In this document: piece by piece, positions 46,879 through 60,221 of the stretch
How positions within the stretch are numbered: the stretch's first letter is position 1
How the letters are laid out: the number at the start of each line of letters is the position of its first letter
DNA from: Zygosaccharomyces rouxii
Taxonomy: Eukaryota; Ascomycota; Saccharomycetes; Saccharomycetales; Saccharomycetaceae
Assembly (NCBI RefSeq): GCF_000026365.1
Contig: NC_012994.1
Coordinates: 558,001 to 622,000 of the forward strand
Length of the DNA stretch: 64,000 nt
Direction of reading: 5' to 3'
The notes under the pieces: generated by a model
Seen by the model: the letters and a program-made list of their open reading frames with translations, nothing else
The model's database searches: none
Told to the model about the DNA's origin: nothing
Program-made: the position numbers and the translations under genes

Positions 46879-49800
46879 TTAGTTCTTCTCAGAGATAGCG
46901 ACGGCAACGGATTGGAAGTCGTCGTGAGAGATGGAGACCTTAACACCAGTGACACCGGCTTGAGTAGCAGCCTTTTTGGCTTCACCGTGAAGAGTCACTT
47001 GTGGACCACCGGTGCTGTCTCTGACGATTTCAATATCTCTCAAGCTTGCACCACCACCTTGAGATTTAACACCAAGAGACTTGAAAACAGCTTCCTTAGC
47101 TGACCAAGTACCTGCAAAGGAACTTTGTGCACTTGGTTGAGCCTTACAGTAAGCAATTTCGCTTTCGGTGAAATTACGTTCGACAAAAGTTTCGCTGTCT
47201 GCATTAACACTGCTGATCAATTCAACGTCAACACCAACACCGCTACCTTGCTTAGAACCAGCTGCAGTTTGTTGGGTCAATTGGCTAACAATTGTAGCTG
47301 TCTTTCTGTTGTTTGCAGTGATGTAACTATCTTTCTGTTGCAAAGCGCTAGCTTCGTATTCCAATGAACCACTCTGTTTGTTTTCAGAGACTCTTGCCAA
47401 TGGATCCAAGTAAACAGATTGTTCCAATTCGTCAGCGTATGGAGGATTGTCTTTACCGACAAACAACTTGTTGTGGATCATACCATTGTGGAAGAACTTG
47501 TAAGCAGCCTTTTCTCTAGAAACAACCTTTAACTTGTAATCTTCGTATGTAGCTTGGTCAATAGCGGCATACAAGTAGTCTGGATGGATGACAATAGCCT
47601 GAGCACCCTTTTGACCAAAACCGAAAGAAGTCACAGAAACAGCCTTAATACCGTTGGTCTTTAGAGACATAGATGGGTACAAAACGTATTCGTATTGTTC
47701 CAAAAGTTTATCAACGTTATCGGCATTACGGTTACCAGGGACAATACCACTGTTCAAAATCTGGATGGCACCATTCAACATCCAAGCACCGGCAGCACCC
47801 TTTGGATGACCAGTCAAGTATTTCTGGAACACACCCATCACTGGGTTACCTTCAGATCTACCTAAGTGTTTCATCATTTCATTGATAGTAGCAGATTCGT
47901 TCTTATCATTAGCCTTAGTGGAAGTACCGTGGAAAGAGGCAACTCCCAAGTCGTCAACGGTTAGACCATAAGTGGCCAAAGCACCTCTGATTGGTGCAAT
48001 ACGTGGGTCACTCTTGTAGAACTCGTTACCCCATTGTGCTTGTGCACTCTTCAATTGTTTAGAAGCTTCACGTTTGATTTCCTCAGTACGTTCAGCATAG
48101 AAGACTTGTCTCAATTCAGTTGGAACACCTTCGGATTCAATACCCAACAATTCCAATTCATTTTCGACCCATTCCTTGATTTGCTTTTGGCGGTTAACCA
48201 ATTGGCGCTTTCTGTATTTGATGTTCAACAATGGGCTTGGGAATTTCAATTCACCGTGGTGCTCTCTAGCAGTAGTCAAGATACCCTTACCTGGTGCAGG
48301 AACAGATCTACCGATCTTGTCGGTAGCAGTAGCAGTCAAACCAACAATACCATAGATAGGAACACCCATCTTCAAAGCCAAATCAGCATTCATGATGACT
48401 TGCAAACCACAACCTTGGGCTTCCATGAAACCGTTACGGGTAGTGGTTGTAGGTCTAGACATTTCACTTGGGGTACGACCATGTTCGAATTCATCCAAAG
48501 TGTCAGAAGTAGCCTTCATGTTACCAAATTCGTAAGAACCTTCTTCTTGGAAGTCATCGTAACCACCAACAACACAGATCTTAGCCTTACCAGACAAAAT
48601 GGTTTCCACACCAATATCAACAGATTCCACTGCGGTAGCACATGCACCGACAGGAGTCTTGATAGGACCGGAAGAAGAGATCAACAACATGTTAACCCAA
48701 GCCGACATGGTATTGATGAAAGATTCTTGCAAAATATCGTTTTGTACAGGTTGGTCCTTGTAACGGTCCTTGAACATACCACGTAGAGCAGAGACACCAC
48801 CCATACCAGAACCAGAACAGTTACCAACTTCAGAGACGTGCACATACTTGTACATTTCGTATGGATCAGTAATACCAGAGGAGATAAATGCCTCCACGGT
48901 AGAAACCAACACGAATAAAGTAATAGGGTCCACTTGAGATATGATATCTTCTGGCACACCGTAAGTTCTAGCATCCCAACCGGTAGGGATTTGACCAGCG
49001 ACCAAACGGTCGAATTTTAGGGCCTTTGGAATATACAAAGTAGCACCCTTTAAAATTTTAACAGTGTATTCACCAGATTCAGGGATTTCAAAGATGTCGA
49101 CCTTGTCACCGTGTTCGTACTTGAATTGTTCAGCGGTTTCCTTAGAAGTCTCAAATGGTTCCAAGTCTTCTTCAACAACAACTTCTTGGATCATTTGCTT
49201 CTTTTCTGGGTTGTAACCTCTAAACAATTCTGGTTCAATCAATCTAATACCAGCATGTTCTAGAATATTGGATTCATACTTGGACTTGATATCCTTATCG
49301 TCCACTGGTTCATTGGTCTTAGCGTCAACCCAACCGGTGTATGGACGGCCCTTCAAGTTACCGTTATGGTATTTAATGTAACCCATGATCCAAGCCATTT
49401 CAACACAACCTTCCAAGGAGAATTGACCATATGCTTCCATTTCCCATCTGGTTCTGGCTGAACCCCATGGACTAACTTCAGAGAAACCGGTAACAACGAT
49501 AACTCTTTCCAAATCTAAAAGACCTTCCAATTCCTGAGTGGAGAATTTCTTGACCTCTTCATAAGGTTTCAAAGCTGGGAAGTTCAATTGAATGTTAGCC
49601 TTTGGTTGAACTTCCACCTTGGCATGTGCAGCATCGGCATTATCACCGTTAACCACCTTGTGTTCCAAGGCGGTTTCAATGGAGACGGCCTTTCTGATTT
49701 CAGAAGTTTCAATCAAATCAGAACGCAATTTGTTGGTAAATTCTTTCAAGCTTGGCAAGAATTGCAAGCTACCGTTCAAATCGGCCATCACTGGTGATTT

Positions 49801-52605
49801 TTGGCACAATTCAACCACTTCAGGAGTCAATAGACCCAACAAGTTGAAAGCCATTTCCTTTTGAGAGAAAGTACGAACACCAGCCTTTTCAATACCTTCA
49901 GCAATGATGTTGTTGGCACTCATTAGACCGGTACCTCTTGTCCAACCGATAATGGCACCACAAACTGTCATCTGGTTACCCCAGGATTCAGAGTGCCATC
50001 TGTTGAACAATGTCTCTAGAGACAATTTAGATTCAGAGTACAAACCGTCACCACCGAAAGTACCATGGTTAGGAGACATAGGCAAAATAACTTGAGCTGG
50101 TCTAGTTTCAACGCCTCTTTCAGATTTTTGAATCTTAACTTGACCCATGATTCTCATCAGGTTCGTCATCATAATTCTGTGTGCGAATTCGGATTTAGAG
50201 TCAATATTTTCTAATTCAATACCATTTTCTGGGATGGCAGCAAATGGAATGATAGCATCCAAATCCCAACCTAAACCGCCGTTCTTCTCATCATCGTAGA
50301 TGTACTCGACTAATTGTTGCACATCTTGTTTAGAACCTTGATTGAATGGAACCACGACCAAAGTAGAATTCTTAGCACCATATTTAGCGTAGACCGCTTG
50401 ATAGAAATCAGTAACAGGTTTAGAGAAACGAGAAGTAGTGACAATGACCTTAGCACCACCTTGTAACAAACCTTGCAATACTTCAGCACCAATGGAACCC
50501 TTACCAGCACCGGTAATCAAAACATAACTGTCCTTAAAAGTGACACCATTGATGGCAGCCTTTTCCAAACCGTCCAAAAAGAGGGAAGATAATTGACGGT
50601 CATATTGCCATTCACCATTAGAACCCTTCTTCCTTAAGTGTAGGAAAGGAATAGTTTCTCTTGGAATTGAAGCAGAAACACTTTTAGAAATCTTAGATTT
50701 GGTTGGCAAGGAAGCCACTTCCTTGGTAGAATCTTTATCAAGAGAATCATCAACCACACCAGCCAATCTGGTGGTTTGAGAAGCATCAATTTCCTTAGAG
50801 TTTTGCAAGAATTGCATCAAGTCACCATAAACCTTCTCGAATTCTTGTGCAGTAGTACCAGAAATATCGTGCTCAGCAGCTTGAGCGCTAATGGCCTTGT
50901 AAACACGAGTCAAATCTTCTTCGATGGTGGAATGAGATTGTTTGGATAATTTACCACCAAGAGCCATTTCCTGTACGTATTCAGAGAACTTTCTAACCTT
51001 TTCCTTTGGTTCTTCGGAATATCTGATGTTACCGTTCTTATCGATAACAGTCTTAGGACCAGTTGGTTTAGAAATGTCTCTGTAAACAGGATCCATGTCA
51101 ATCACTTGCTTACAGTTTTGAATCAATTGTTCTCCCAAGTCTTTGACCAATTTGTAGTTTTCACCTCTTGAAGCATCCGTATGAGAGACGTGGTATTCCA
51201 TGAACTTAATCAAAGTCTCATTAGATCTGTTCATGATGTTTAAAGCTTCACTGACAACTTCTCTATCGACATTTTTCAAAACACCGTGAACAATTTCAAA
51301 GTATAGAGATAATAAGGATTGCTTAGCCCAATTCCAAGAGGAGTCAAAAGCTCTAGCCTTCTTTCTAGAGAATGAAGTTGAAATACCGCTGATGAAATAT
51401 TCACCCAACTCATTAGTAATGAAATCCAATTGGGCTTGCAAGTCTGCAATGGTATCCTTTTCTTTCAAGAATTTTCTCTCACCAACATTTAGATCCATCT
51501 TCAAGTAACGAGCCAACACCTGCAATTGTTGACGAGCCAAGATTCTTTGATCTTTGTTCAATTCTTCAAAAGCGGCAGCATCGATAGTAGCACCACCGGC
51601 ACCGGCAGCACCACCGGCAGCACCGGAGCTACCACCAGCTGAAGCAGCAGACAAGTCTACACCTGCAATGGAAGCGTATTTTTGAGCCATAGAGTCTAAG
51701 AATGCCTTTGCATCAGGTTCAGCACCAAGACGAGATGCAGGCTCATTGGTCAAAGCGACTAACAAAACAGAGTCTTGTCTACCACTAGCCAAACCCCAAC
51801 GAGTTTGCAAATACTTTCTTGCCACAGTAGTGGTAAATCCACCAGGCATCTTTGATGAAATAAGTCTTGAAATCAAGGATGATGATTGTTTACCCAAGCT
51901 ACCAGAGAAAGTTTCTTGGAAAGTTTCAGCCAATTCTTCCAATGGTGTTTCCTCAGCTTTTTCAGGTGTAGCGCTGAATTCTTTACCCAAATCACCCAAA
52001 ATTTCGTTTTGAACAGTAGATTTACCACCAACCAAATCTTTAATGGTCTTTGACATGGGGATAGAATCCATTGGTTTCTTCAATTTATGAGCCACCAAGA
52101 CACGTAACAATAGACCTGCCTTAACGGCTTCATCTGGCAATTCTGCCACTGGACCAGCAGCAGGAGCAGCAGGAGCAGCAGCAGGAGCGGCGGCAGCAGG
52201 AGCGGCAGCAGGAGCGGCAGATGGAGCAGCAGAAGGAGCAGGAGTAGCAGCAGGAGCAGGAGCAGCTTCGCCACCAGCAGCTTCAGCAACAGCTCTTTCC
52301 TTGGCCTCTAATTCAGCTGGATCTGGGGTATAACTAATTTCCCTTGCGTCCTTTGCATAACATAAAACTTGTCTATGTAATGACAAGGCGGCATCATAGG
52401 ACTCATATTTGTTCTTCATAGTTCTTTGAGCCATACCAGATAGAGTTGGTGATGGACCAATTTCAACAACACGTTCAGAGTTCAGATCCTTCAAGAAGAC
52501 ATCTTGAGTCTCAATCCATCTCACAGGAGAGGCGAATTGATAAGCTAACAATTCAGTTAGCAAGATATGAGCTAACTCTTGCTCAGTTTCAGGTTTCATA
52601 ACCAT
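46879..52605 (-). CDS. FAS2: Fatty acid synthase subunit alpha
   Basis: 1,908 residues (1,887 in S. cerevisiae). Order: part of the malonyl/palmitoyl transferase (1-97); an Ala/Pro-rich swinging linker (about 105-150); ACP with the phosphopantetheine serine in GGKSTVQNE (Ser196); a Gly/Ala linker near 325-345; ketoreductase with [21 protein letters not shown]; ketosynthase with active Cys1322 in GACATAVES and His motifs [10 protein letters not shown] and [14 protein letters not shown]; and a C-terminal phosphopantetheine transferase ([21 protein letters not shown]). With Fas1 it forms the alpha6-beta6 cytosolic synthase. Two in-frame ATGs (52605 and 52599) are possible; the second gives MKPETEQE, matching S. 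cerevisiae. The promoter holds two Reb1 sites. Confidence 0.98.
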   Translation of the reverse strand: MVMKPETEQELAHILLTELLAYQFASPVRWIETQDVFLKDLNSERVVEIGPSPTLSGMAQRTMKNKYESYDAALSLHRQVLCYAKDAREISYTPDPAELEAKERAVAEAAGGEAAPAPAATPAPSAAPSAAPAAAPAAAAPAAAPAAPAAGPVAELPDEAVKAGLLLRVLVAHKLKKPMDSIPMSKTIKDLVGGKSTVQNEILGDLGKEFSATPEKAEETPLEELAETFQETFSGSLGKQSSSLISRLISSKMPGGFTTTVARKYLQTRWGLASGRQDSVLLVALTNEPASRLGAEPDAKAFLDSMAQKYASIAGVDLSAASAGGSSGAAGGAAGAGGATIDAAAFEELNKDQRILARQQLQVLARYLKMDLNVGERKFLKEKDTIADLQAQLDFITNELGEYFISGISTSFSRKKARAFDSSWNWAKQSLLSLYFEIVHGVLKNVDREVVSEALNIMNRSNETLIKFMEYHVSHTDASRGENYKLVKDLGEQLIQNCKQVIDMDPVYRDISKPTGPKTVIDKNGNIRYSEEPKEKVRKFSEYVQEMALGGKLSKQSHSTIEEDLTRVYKAISAQAAEHDISGTTAQEFEKVYGDLMQFLQNSKEIDASQTTRLAGVVDDSLDKDSTKEVASLPTKSKISKSVSASIPRETIPFLHLRKKGSNGEWQYDRQLSSLFLDGLEKAAINGVTFKDSYVLITGAGKGSIGAEVLQGLLQGGAKVIVTTSRFSKPVTDFYQAVYAKYGAKNSTLVVVPFNQGSKQDVQQLVEYIYDDEKNGGLGWDLDAIIPFAAIPENGIELENIDSKSEFAHRIMMTNLMRIMGQVKIQKSERGVETRPAQVILPMSPNHGTFGGDGLYSESKLSLETLFNRWHSESWGNQMTVCGAIIGWTRGTGLMSANNIIAEGIEKAGVRTFSQKEMAFNLLGLLTPEVVELCQKSPVMADLNGSLQFLPSLKEFTNKLRSDLIETSEIRKAVSIETALEHKVVNGDNADAAHAKVEVQPKANIQLNFPALKPYEEVKKFSTQELEGLLDLERVIVVTGFSEVSPWGSARTRWEMEAYGQFSLEGCVEMAWIMGYIKYHNGNLKGRPYTGWVDAKTNEPVDDKDIKSKYESNILEHAGIRLIEPELFRGYNPEKKQMIQEVVVEEDLEPFETSKETAEQFKYEHGDKVDIFEIPESGEYTVKILKGATLYIPKALKFDRLVAGQIPTGWDARTYGVPEDIISQVDPITLFVLVSTVEAFISSGITDPYEMYKYVHVSEVGNCSGSGMGGVSALRGMFKDRYKDQPVQNDILQESFINTMSAWVNMLLISSSGPIKTPVGACATAVESVDIGVETILSGKAKICVVGGYDDFQEEGSYEFGNMKATSDTLDEFEHGRTPSEMSRPTTTTRNGFMEAQGCGLQVIMNADLALKMGVPIYGIVGLTATATDKIGRSVPAPGKGILTTAREHHGELKFPSPLLNIKYRKRQLVNRQKQIKEWVENELELLGIESEGVPTELRQVFYAERTEEIKREASKQLKSAQAQWGNEFYKSDPRIAPIRGALATYGLTVDDLGVASFHGTSTKANDKNESATINEMMKHLGRSEGNPVMGVFQKYLTGHPKGAAGAWMLNGAIQILNSGIVPGNRNADNVDKLLEQYEYVLYPSMSLKTNGIKAVSVTSFGFGQKGAQAIVIHPDYLYAAIDQATYEDYKLKVVSREKAAYKFFHNGMIHNKLFVGKDNPPYADELEQSVYLDPLARVSENKQSGSLEYEASALQQKDSYITANNRKTATIVSQLTQQTAAGSKQGSGVGVDVELISSVNADSETFVERNFTESEIAYCKAQPSAQSSFAGTWSAKEAVFKSLGVKSQGGGASLRDIEIVRDSTGGPQVTLHGEAKKAATQAGVTGVKVSISHDDFQSVAVAISEKN

Positions 52606-52748
52606 TATTATATTACCTTTGGTTATTTCTTGTCCCTGTTGTTATGGTAAGAAGGGAAAGAAGTTCGTATCCGCGGTGTTGCGATAAAACGTTTTATATT
52701 TGGCGGCATGCTGCCCAACAACCGCCGAAAAAAAAAATGTTGAGAAGC

Positions 52749-52959
52749 CGGGTAATCGATCTAAGAAAACGTCCGTGCATACAATTTTATCAACAAAGGC
52801 GTACCGCCCAACCCGCAAATATTATTACATAAAACTACAGGATACACATGCTTTGTAATTGATCAATGTGAGCCCATACCGACTATCATACTCTATTTAG
52901 TAGAAACAAAATAGCCAACAATTATTTTAGCTGCTGTTGTTTGAAGGAAGCGTTACCCG
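52749..52959. promoter_or_regulatory. Two Reb1 sites in the FAS2 promoter
   Basis: CGGGTAA at 52749-52755 and TTACCCG at 52953-52959, in opposite orientations, 145 and 350 bp from the FAS2 ATG. Reb1, with Rap1 and Abf1, is an established activator of yeast FAS genes. A TTTTCACAT at 53032-53040 is one base short of the inositol/choline element core; that match is weak. Confidence 0.65.
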
Positions 52960-53005
52960 GCCTGAAAATGTTTTTCTCGACATCTCGAAAGTAGCATTTT
53001 TTTCG

Positions 53006-53171
53006 TATTTAAATAGCTGGCATTCCGGCACTTTTCACATATTCGTTATTCCTCTTCCTTACAAAAACAATCAAGAACCAAGATCAACAAAATGCCTTCA
53101 ATACCATGGCTGATCAATTGCGATTGAATAGTCAACTTTATGGTCCTGAAAACTTGATCTTGGTAGATTAA
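53006..53171 (+). other. Plus-strand promoter-like stretch with very short ORFs
   Basis: TATTTAAATA at 53006-53015 is followed about 75 bp later by an A-rich leader ending ATCAACAAAATG, the style of a highly expressed yeast mRNA. The ATG at 53092 opens only 11 codons (MPSIPWLINCD); a second ATG at 53106 opens 21 codons in another frame, ending at 53171. This may be a short peptide gene, a gene relic or a non-coding transcript. The rest of the FAS2-SSO gap (52606-53471) shows no other gene. Confidence 0.3.
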
Positions 53172-53428
53172 AGAACTCTTGTTTACTCCCAATTTCCACC
53201 CGACTTCGTACTCCGTTATTGGAAAAATTATAATTGACGAAGTTGGACTAAAATCTTTGGGGGACATCTCATCTTAGATTCAGTTTAATTCAATTAGACA
53301 CGTATTTTGTTATTTGTAATTTTGTTATACTACATCTCGATCTTGTTAAAGGGCAGTTTTTTTTAATAAAAAAAAAAAAGCCGAGGATACGATTGCAATA
53401 GTAAGTTCTTACTTTCCTCTTCTTTTTT

Positions 53429-53457
53429 ATTACTATTACTATTATTATTATTATTAA
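53429..53457. repeat. ATT trinucleotide run after SSO stop
   Basis: Imperfect (ATT/ACT)n stretch in the 3' flank of the SSO gene, preceded by a poly-A run near 53370-53381. Confidence 0.7.
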
Positions 53458-53471
53458 TTTTTTGAGTTTGA

Positions 53472-54434
53472 TTAAGTTTGAGTAGCAACAACTGCCGGAA
53501 CAATGGAGGCCACCAGAATGATAATAATAATAACGAAGACGATGATCCAACATCTCAACTTGTTTCTCCTTGCTCTACGAGCACTAGTGACAGCTTTATT
53601 CGTATGACCCACACCTTGTTCCACGTCTTCTTGAGCATCGTCCACATTCTTGTCAATATTATCAACTTGTTCTTGTTGTTCAACAACCATTTCTTCCATA
53701 TCGTTGAATAATTGGGTCAATTCTGCCATTGTCTTTTCCAATTTTAACAATTCTTGATGTCTTGCTTGAACTTCGGCTAACGCTGTCTTTGCTTCACCAC
53801 GTCTGTTAGCATTTAGAAGTGCTTGTGAGAAAATTTGTTGTCCACCAACATCACTAACTGCATTTTCCACTTCATCTGGTGTTGCGTCAGGCTGAACCAC
53901 CATATATTGTCTCATTGCTTGTTCCTTGTTTTCCTCCTTATAATTAGATTCAATAATACGGTAATCTTGAATTGCCTTCAAAAACCTTTGTCTACAATTT
54001 TCAGCCTGTGCCTGTTTACTACCATCTCTTAAACCTTCCCTTTGAACATCTTTAATTTCATTTCTTAATTGATACTGCAAGGTTCCTGCTTGAGCAACAA
54101 TATCATCTAACATACGTCTTAACTGCATCTCCTGGTCTTCATTGACCTCAGCAAGTAATCTCTTGTGGTAGGAATCAACATTGTTGATGAGTTGCTCGTA
54201 AGTATCTAGCCCACTGTTAATCTGATTGATTTTACCCATAAAATCTACAAAATCGTTTTCACCAACACCAGCACCAGCACCAGCACCACCTACATCAACT
54301 GGACTACTATTAAGGTTTGGTTCACCCCCCGTAGGACCATACGGTGTTGATGCTGCTGCAGAATCGTCAAAAACGTTCTCAGTGTTTCTCATCTCGTAGT
54401 CGTCCACACCGGACTCATATGGATTGTAATTCAT
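53472..54434 (-). CDS. SSO1: Plasma-membrane t-SNARE Sso1/Sso2 (syntaxin)
   Basis: 320 residues (about 290-295 in S. cerevisiae). An N-terminal Habc three-helix domain (about 60-200) is followed by a Qa-SNARE helix (about 225-285: HQELLKLEKTMAELTQLFNDMEEMV) with its central glutamine in VEQQEQVDNI, a basic KSARRARRNK-type linker and a single C-terminal anchor (CWIIVFVIIIIILVASIVP). It drives fusion of secretory vesicles with Sec9 and Snc1/2. SSO1 (YPL232W) and SSO2 (YMR183C) are WGD duplicates; this is the unduplicated gene. Extra length comes from an N-terminal Gly/Ala-rich insert (GGAGAGAGVGEND). Confidence 0.96.
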   Translation of the reverse strand: MNYNPYESGVDDYEMRNTENVFDDSAAASTPYGPTGGEPNLNSSPVDVGGAGAGAGVGENDFVDFMGKINQINSGLDTYEQLINNVDSYHKRLLAEVNEDQEMQLRRMLDDIVAQAGTLQYQLRNEIKDVQREGLRDGSKQAQAENCRQRFLKAIQDYRIIESNYKEENKEQAMRQYMVVQPDATPDEVENAVSDVGGQQIFSQALLNANRRGEAKTALAEVQARHQELLKLEKTMAELTQLFNDMEEMVVEQQEQVDNIDKNVDDAQEDVEQGVGHTNKAVTSARRARRNKLRCWIIVFVIIIIILVASIVPAVVATQT

Positions 54435-55102
54435 CTTTGATACACTCTTTGTATCTCTTCTACGCCTCGTCCCAAATTATTAATGAATCTAATCAGTCTA
54501 TCCAATGAATACTACTTTGTTTCTTGTCAGACCACGTAGTATTTCTCTGTAAAGACTCCTGACTCCCTCCTGTAAATTCCTGATCCTACTGTTACCACAG
54601 TTGTGCTTGCACTAGTACTTGTTCTTGTACTTGTTCTTGTAGTTATTAGTTGTTCTCGTTTGTCAAATGTAACGTTTTCTTAAAACAATATTTTTTTTTA
54701 CCAGCAAAAGTCCTGCTGAAGGGAAAAAAATACCCAAAGACGAAAAGAGAAAAACACAAACTGTAGGAAGAATTCACTCGTTTGGGTGTGGGACAAGTAC
54801 GAGTAGATGAACCGATGAGACCCCTTTGAGTAGTATTTACCAAGTAAGTAAACCGGCATTAGAAGTCTCAATTGAACGGATTAATTGTTAGACAGCCCCA
54901 GTTCTGCCATCACCTTGATCGTAATTTCATGACGGATAATATTGTATAAGACGCTCTTCCTTGCTTGTGTATTGTACGCGTCTAGCTTAACGGTCTAGTT
55001 TAGTTCTGATAGAATAACGTAGAAGACACTTACAAGAACGATACCAATGATCCTCTCTTAAGAGGCGATGACGCCTATTGCATTCTCATTTCATTCCAAC
55101 TC
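54435..55102. other. Intergenic: SSO promoter and NSL1 3' flank
   Basis: 668 bp, both genes on the minus strand. TTGTTCTTGTACTTGTTCTTG-type imperfect repeats lie around 54617-54640, and a single ACGCGT at 54976-54981. No gene or RNA recognised. Confidence 0.55.
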
Positions 55103-55687
55103 TTAGCCTACACTGCCTTCATCTTGCAAATGTTGAAGCAGCAGCTGTAGCTTTTGTAGTTGGTTTCTCATATGCGGCAGCTTCGATTGTGTTTTCGATA
55201 ACGATTCCAGTGAGTCTGTGTACAATTGAGTGTCGATGGGGTACTGTTCGAGGGCATAAGAAGCATTATCGGAAGTATCTGTAGCGGGCTCTGCATCTAT
55301 CTTTGAATCTAATTCTCGTAGGTAATCCATTTGATTCTCCATCCAGACGTTATTTATAGTCTCTTGAGCCGCTCTTTTCAGGTTTGCCACTTTAACGGTT
55401 TCTTCTTCCCAGGTCTCGTAGGATTTTCTCACCCTTTCATTGAGTTCTAGATCGAATGGTTCACATCTGGAATTTAGAATGTCATTGGCAGGTGGTCCAT
55501 CAATTTTTAAACTGTTGAATGCCATTTCCATTACATTTGTCAGGAACAGTTGCAATTGTAGATTTACCTCTCTCGACACCGGATCGTCGAGTTCTGGTAG
55601 ATGTAAGGAAGCCTTCTCCTGTAAAACGTCATATAGCTGTCCGTAGATGGATCTTAACTGATCTGAACTGACTTGTATCTTCGACAT
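55103..55687 (-). CDS. NSL1: Kinetochore MIND complex subunit Nsl1
   Basis: 194 residues (216 in S. cerevisiae). Largely helical and coiled-coil-prone, beginning MSKIQVSSDQLRSIYGQLYD, with a characteristic SREVNLQLQLFLTNVMEMA and SLKIDG segment and a Leu-rich C terminus (LQKLQLLLQHLQDE). Nsl1 with Mtw1, Nnf1 and Dsn1 forms the MIND complex linking the inner kinetochore to Ndc80. Sequence conservation of this family is low; position between SSO and VMA11, as for YPL233W, supports the call. Divergent from VMA11 with 149 bp between starts. Confidence 0.87.
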   Translation of the reverse strand: MSKIQVSSDQLRSIYGQLYDVLQEKASLHLPELDDPVSREVNLQLQLFLTNVMEMAFNSLKIDGPPANDILNSRCEPFDLELNERVRKSYETWEEETVKVANLKRAAQETINNVWMENQMDYLRELDSKIDAEPATDTSDNASYALEQYPIDTQLYTDSLESLSKTQSKLPHMRNQLQKLQLLLQHLQDEGSVG

Positions 55688-55836
55688 ATTCCGTAATTCT
55701 TATTATTCTTGATACAGTTGAGTTTGGTATTCTCATCAGTTAACGCGCTACGGTCAAGAATGATCTTTTTCTTTAATTCGACAAACCATTATAAAGGAGA
55801 ACAGTGTTGAAGAAGGTATAGAAAAAGAAGCACAAG

Positions 55837-56316
55837 ATGTCAGAATACGCACCATTGTACTCTCCATTTCTAGGATTTGCAGGATGTGCCAGCGCTATGG
55901 TTTTGTCGTGTTTAGGTGCGGCCATTGGTACGTCTAAATCAGGGATTGGTATCAGTGGTATTGGTACATTTAAACCAGAATTGATTATGAAATCCTTAAT
56001 TCCTGTTGTCATGAGTGGTATCTTAGCCATTTACGGGCTTGTCGTTGCGGTCTTAATTGCTGGTGGGTTATCACCAGGTGAAGAATACTCACTTTTCAAC
56101 GGTGTGCTTCATCTGAGTGCAGGATTATGCGTTGGGTTTGCGTGTTTGAGCAGTGGTTATGCTATTGGTATTGTTGGTGATGTTGGTGTACGTAAATCGA
56201 TGCACCAACCTCGTTTATTCGTCGGGATTATCCTTATCCTCATCTTTTCAGAAGTTTTAGGACTTTACGGTATGATTGTTGCACTAATTCTAAACACAAG
56301 AGGTTCAGGAAAATGA
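55837..56316 (+). CDS. VMA11: V-ATPase c' subunit Vma11
   Basis: 159 residues (164 in S. cerevisiae). Four membrane helices of the duplicated proteolipid fold. The proton-carrying glutamate lies in helix 4 (Glu139, [12 protein letters not shown]). The c' identity (rather than Vma3, c) rests on the sequence [18 protein letters not shown], on [10 protein letters not shown] and on the syntenic position of YPL234C. Vma11 is a fungal-specific ring subunit needed to assemble the V0 sector of the vacuolar proton pump. Convergent with RVB2 over 46 bp. Confidence 0.95.
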   Translation: MSEYAPLYSPFLGFAGCASAMVLSCLGAAIGTSKSGIGISGIGTFKPELIMKSLIPVVMSGILAIYGLVVAVLIAGGLSPGEEYSLFNGVLHLSAGLCVGFACLSSGYAIGIVGDVGVRKSMHQPRLFVGIILILIFSEVLGLYGMIVALILNTRGSGK

Positions 56317-56362
56317 ATTACACTATCTTCTTTTCTTTTCTTATGTAAAATTATTATAATTA

Positions 56363-58133
<1,771 letters not shown>

Positions 58134-59243
58134 ATGGACAGTTTCAGACAATTGTTAAAATTCATTTGCGGTACCTGTTGCTGCTGCTGTGACTACTCTG
58201 AGTCGTACCTCTCGATCAATGGAAGGCGGTATTCGATAAAGAAATTACTAGGAGAAAGTAATTTCTCATTCATATATCTAGTGCAGCAAATTGGAAGTGT
58301 CACTGCAAGCTCCACTCCACGTACTAATCTTTACGCGCTCAAGAGGATAAGATGTCCCTTTGGCAACATTGAAAGCATCTCAGGTGCTATGAAAGAAGTG
58401 GATAATTATAAGAGGTTTCAAAGCCCCTACATCATTCATCTAGTGGATTCTCAAGTGGCCCAACAACGTGATGGATCCAAGACGGTTTATATCCTACTCC
58501 CGTATTTCCCACTGGGTTCATTGCAAGATTCCACAAGTCGTAATTTGCTAAATGGAACATTCATATCTGAAGCTGAATGCATTCGAATAGTAATTGGAAT
58601 AGCTAGAGGGCTGAGATGTCTACATGATCCATCAGCCAGATCTCAAGATGCAGAACAACAACAGGAACATGATGCAGTTTCAATGTCCTACAGCGACGAG
58701 GCTGCGTTCCTTCTAGAAGATACACCACTAGAGCTAGACATCCTGTCGTCTGCTAATACTATAAATTCTAACTTCTATGCACATCGCGACATTAAACCTT
58801 CAAACATTCTATTCTCTTCAGATGGGTTACCTGTAATTTCCAATCTAGGCTCATGTTCTAAAGCAGATTTGTCTATTAACACAGGCATGCAATTGACAGA
58901 ATTACAAGCATGGGTTTCTGATCACTGTACTGTAGCATATACAGCACCAGAACTACTACATATTACTTTAAATCGTAGTGTCGATACTAAAGTGGATATT
59001 TGGTCATTGGGCTGTACCTGTTACTTCATGCTATTTGGCATCTCCCCCTTTGAACGTGAAGAACAAATCAGTGGTGCTTCGCTGAAGTATGCCATTGGTA
59101 CGGGTAATTTCAGTTTCCCATCGCAAGATCGTTACTCAGAGGGACTGCTGAAATTGATTACAAAATGTCTACAAGTGAATCCCGCCGCAAGACCTGACAT
59201 AAACGAATTACTGACACTGCTACAAGAACTACAAGAATCTTGA
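58134..59243 (+). CDS. ENV7: Vacuolar membrane Ser/Thr kinase Env7 (NAK family)
   Basis: 369 residues (364 in S. cerevisiae). Five consecutive cysteines near the N terminus (CGTCCCCCDYSES, about 13-20) are the likely palmitoylation site that anchors Env7 to the vacuole. The kinase domain has a glycine loop (LLGESNFSFIYLV), a lysine in LYALKRIRCP, catalytic AHRDIKPSN, and APELL with DIWSLGCTCY. The usual DFG is replaced by ISNLGSCS, that is NLG, a trait shared by this family. An acidic insert (about 165-200) precedes the catalytic loop. Env7 negatively regulates vacuole fusion. Position matches YPL236C. Confidence 0.93.
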   Translation: MDSFRQLLKFICGTCCCCCDYSESYLSINGRRYSIKKLLGESNFSFIYLVQQIGSVTASSTPRTNLYALKRIRCPFGNIESISGAMKEVDNYKRFQSPYIIHLVDSQVAQQRDGSKTVYILLPYFPLGSLQDSTSRNLLNGTFISEAECIRIVIGIARGLRCLHDPSARSQDAEQQQEHDAVSMSYSDEAAFLLEDTPLELDILSSANTINSNFYAHRDIKPSNILFSSDGLPVISNLGSCSKADLSINTGMQLTELQAWVSDHCTVAYTAPELLHITLNRSVDTKVDIWSLGCTCYFMLFGISPFEREEQISGASLKYAIGTGNFSFPSQDRYSEGLLKLITKCLQVNPAARPDINELLTLLQELQES

Positions 59244-59522
59244 ATGAAAAGTTCGAAAGTAGTAGCTTGCTCTGAGTTGTTGGGGCTGGTTTGTTGATGG
59301 TTTTGAAATTCTATTCGGACTCTGACGCGAACTCCAAAAACGGACACGTTGGTCCAGATTGATGATGTGTTGGCATACACATAAATAATAGACTATTTTT
59401 GGCTTAGATCAAGCTCTAAGGGTGTGTCTAGAGTCGGAGCTAGCATTTTATTTGGGAATGCGATCAGCTCTTACACTTCCATCTCTGCTGTCCACCTCTG
59501 AAAAACACTATTAATTATCGAG

Positions 59523-60068
59523 ATGACCGTTGCCAAGAGTTATCAAAATTGTGCAGAAACCGAGGTCCCCGGTTATAACGACTGTCCTTCTTTCCTGTTT
59601 ATGCCTCAAAGGCCGTCCGCCAGGAGAAAACAACATAGAGTGATATCAGACCATCTCAGTGCGAATAATAGTCCTTCTACCCACTCTACGAGTACGACAG
59701 ACACAACAACGGCACCACCACCAATTCTGCATAGAAAGCCTCACGAAATAGCGAAAAACCAAGAAAAGACATCCAATGCTTCTTTAAATAAAGAGGAAAT
59801 TTTGCATAGAGTCAATGAACTCTACGGTTTAAAATCGAAGCTGGTAACCAATGAATTCGAATTTTATAGAAGAAAAGTGGATAACAATTTGGTAAGTTCA
59901 TTAGAAAATGATTCTACTAGAGCTGTCATGACGAGATTTTTCCTCGAAGCCAATACTGATAGGACTAAGGCTTCCAACACCTTGAGGGCCTGGATGTCGT
60001 CTGATGTTAGTGTTCTCAACTGGTGTCCAGCATTCTTAAAGATCTTCGAGCATGCAGAACACGCATAA
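59523..60068 (+). CDS. Uncharacterised protein, ADD37 candidate by position
   Basis: 181 residues. The N-terminal half is low-complexity (Ser/Thr/Pro-rich, STHSTSTTDTTTAPPP). The C-terminal half is helical and charged: SLNKEEILHRVNELYGLKSK, EFEFYRRKVDNNL, and WMSSDVSVLNWCPAFLKIF. No signal peptide or membrane segment. I do not recognise the fold. In S. cerevisiae nothing lies between ENV7 and SUI3, but the paired WGD segment reads SSO2-ADD37-RTP1, and both orientation and order would place ADD37 (YMR184W, about 198 residues, reported in ER-associated degradation) exactly here. The assignment is positional only. Confidence 0.7.
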   Translation: MTVAKSYQNCAETEVPGYNDCPSFLFMPQRPSARRKQHRVISDHLSANNSPSTHSTSTTDTTTAPPPILHRKPHEIAKNQEKTSNASLNKEEILHRVNELYGLKSKLVTNEFEFYRRKVDNNLVSSLENDSTRAVMTRFFLEANTDRTKASNTLRAWMSSDVSVLNWCPAFLKIFEHAEHA

Positions 60069-60221
60069 ATTATCTTAGGGATTTTCTTTATTAAGAATTT
60101 AACTATATATACTGGAAAAAGGGTACTACTAGAAGTAGAAGTATAAAGTACATTTCTCTTTATATATATATCATTACTATGTGCTGCTTCTCTTTGAATA
60201 GTGCTAAGAACCACCGCTGGT

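Noticed and set aside
52080..52289. Leu-rich 69-codon frame within FAS2
   Set aside because: It is the frame-shifted reading of the Ala/Pro-rich linker codons.
53046..53267. 73-codon minus-strand frame between FAS2 and SSO
   Set aside because: Has an ATG but no recognisable motif, and it lies opposite the promoter-like plus-strand stretch; not enough support for a gene.
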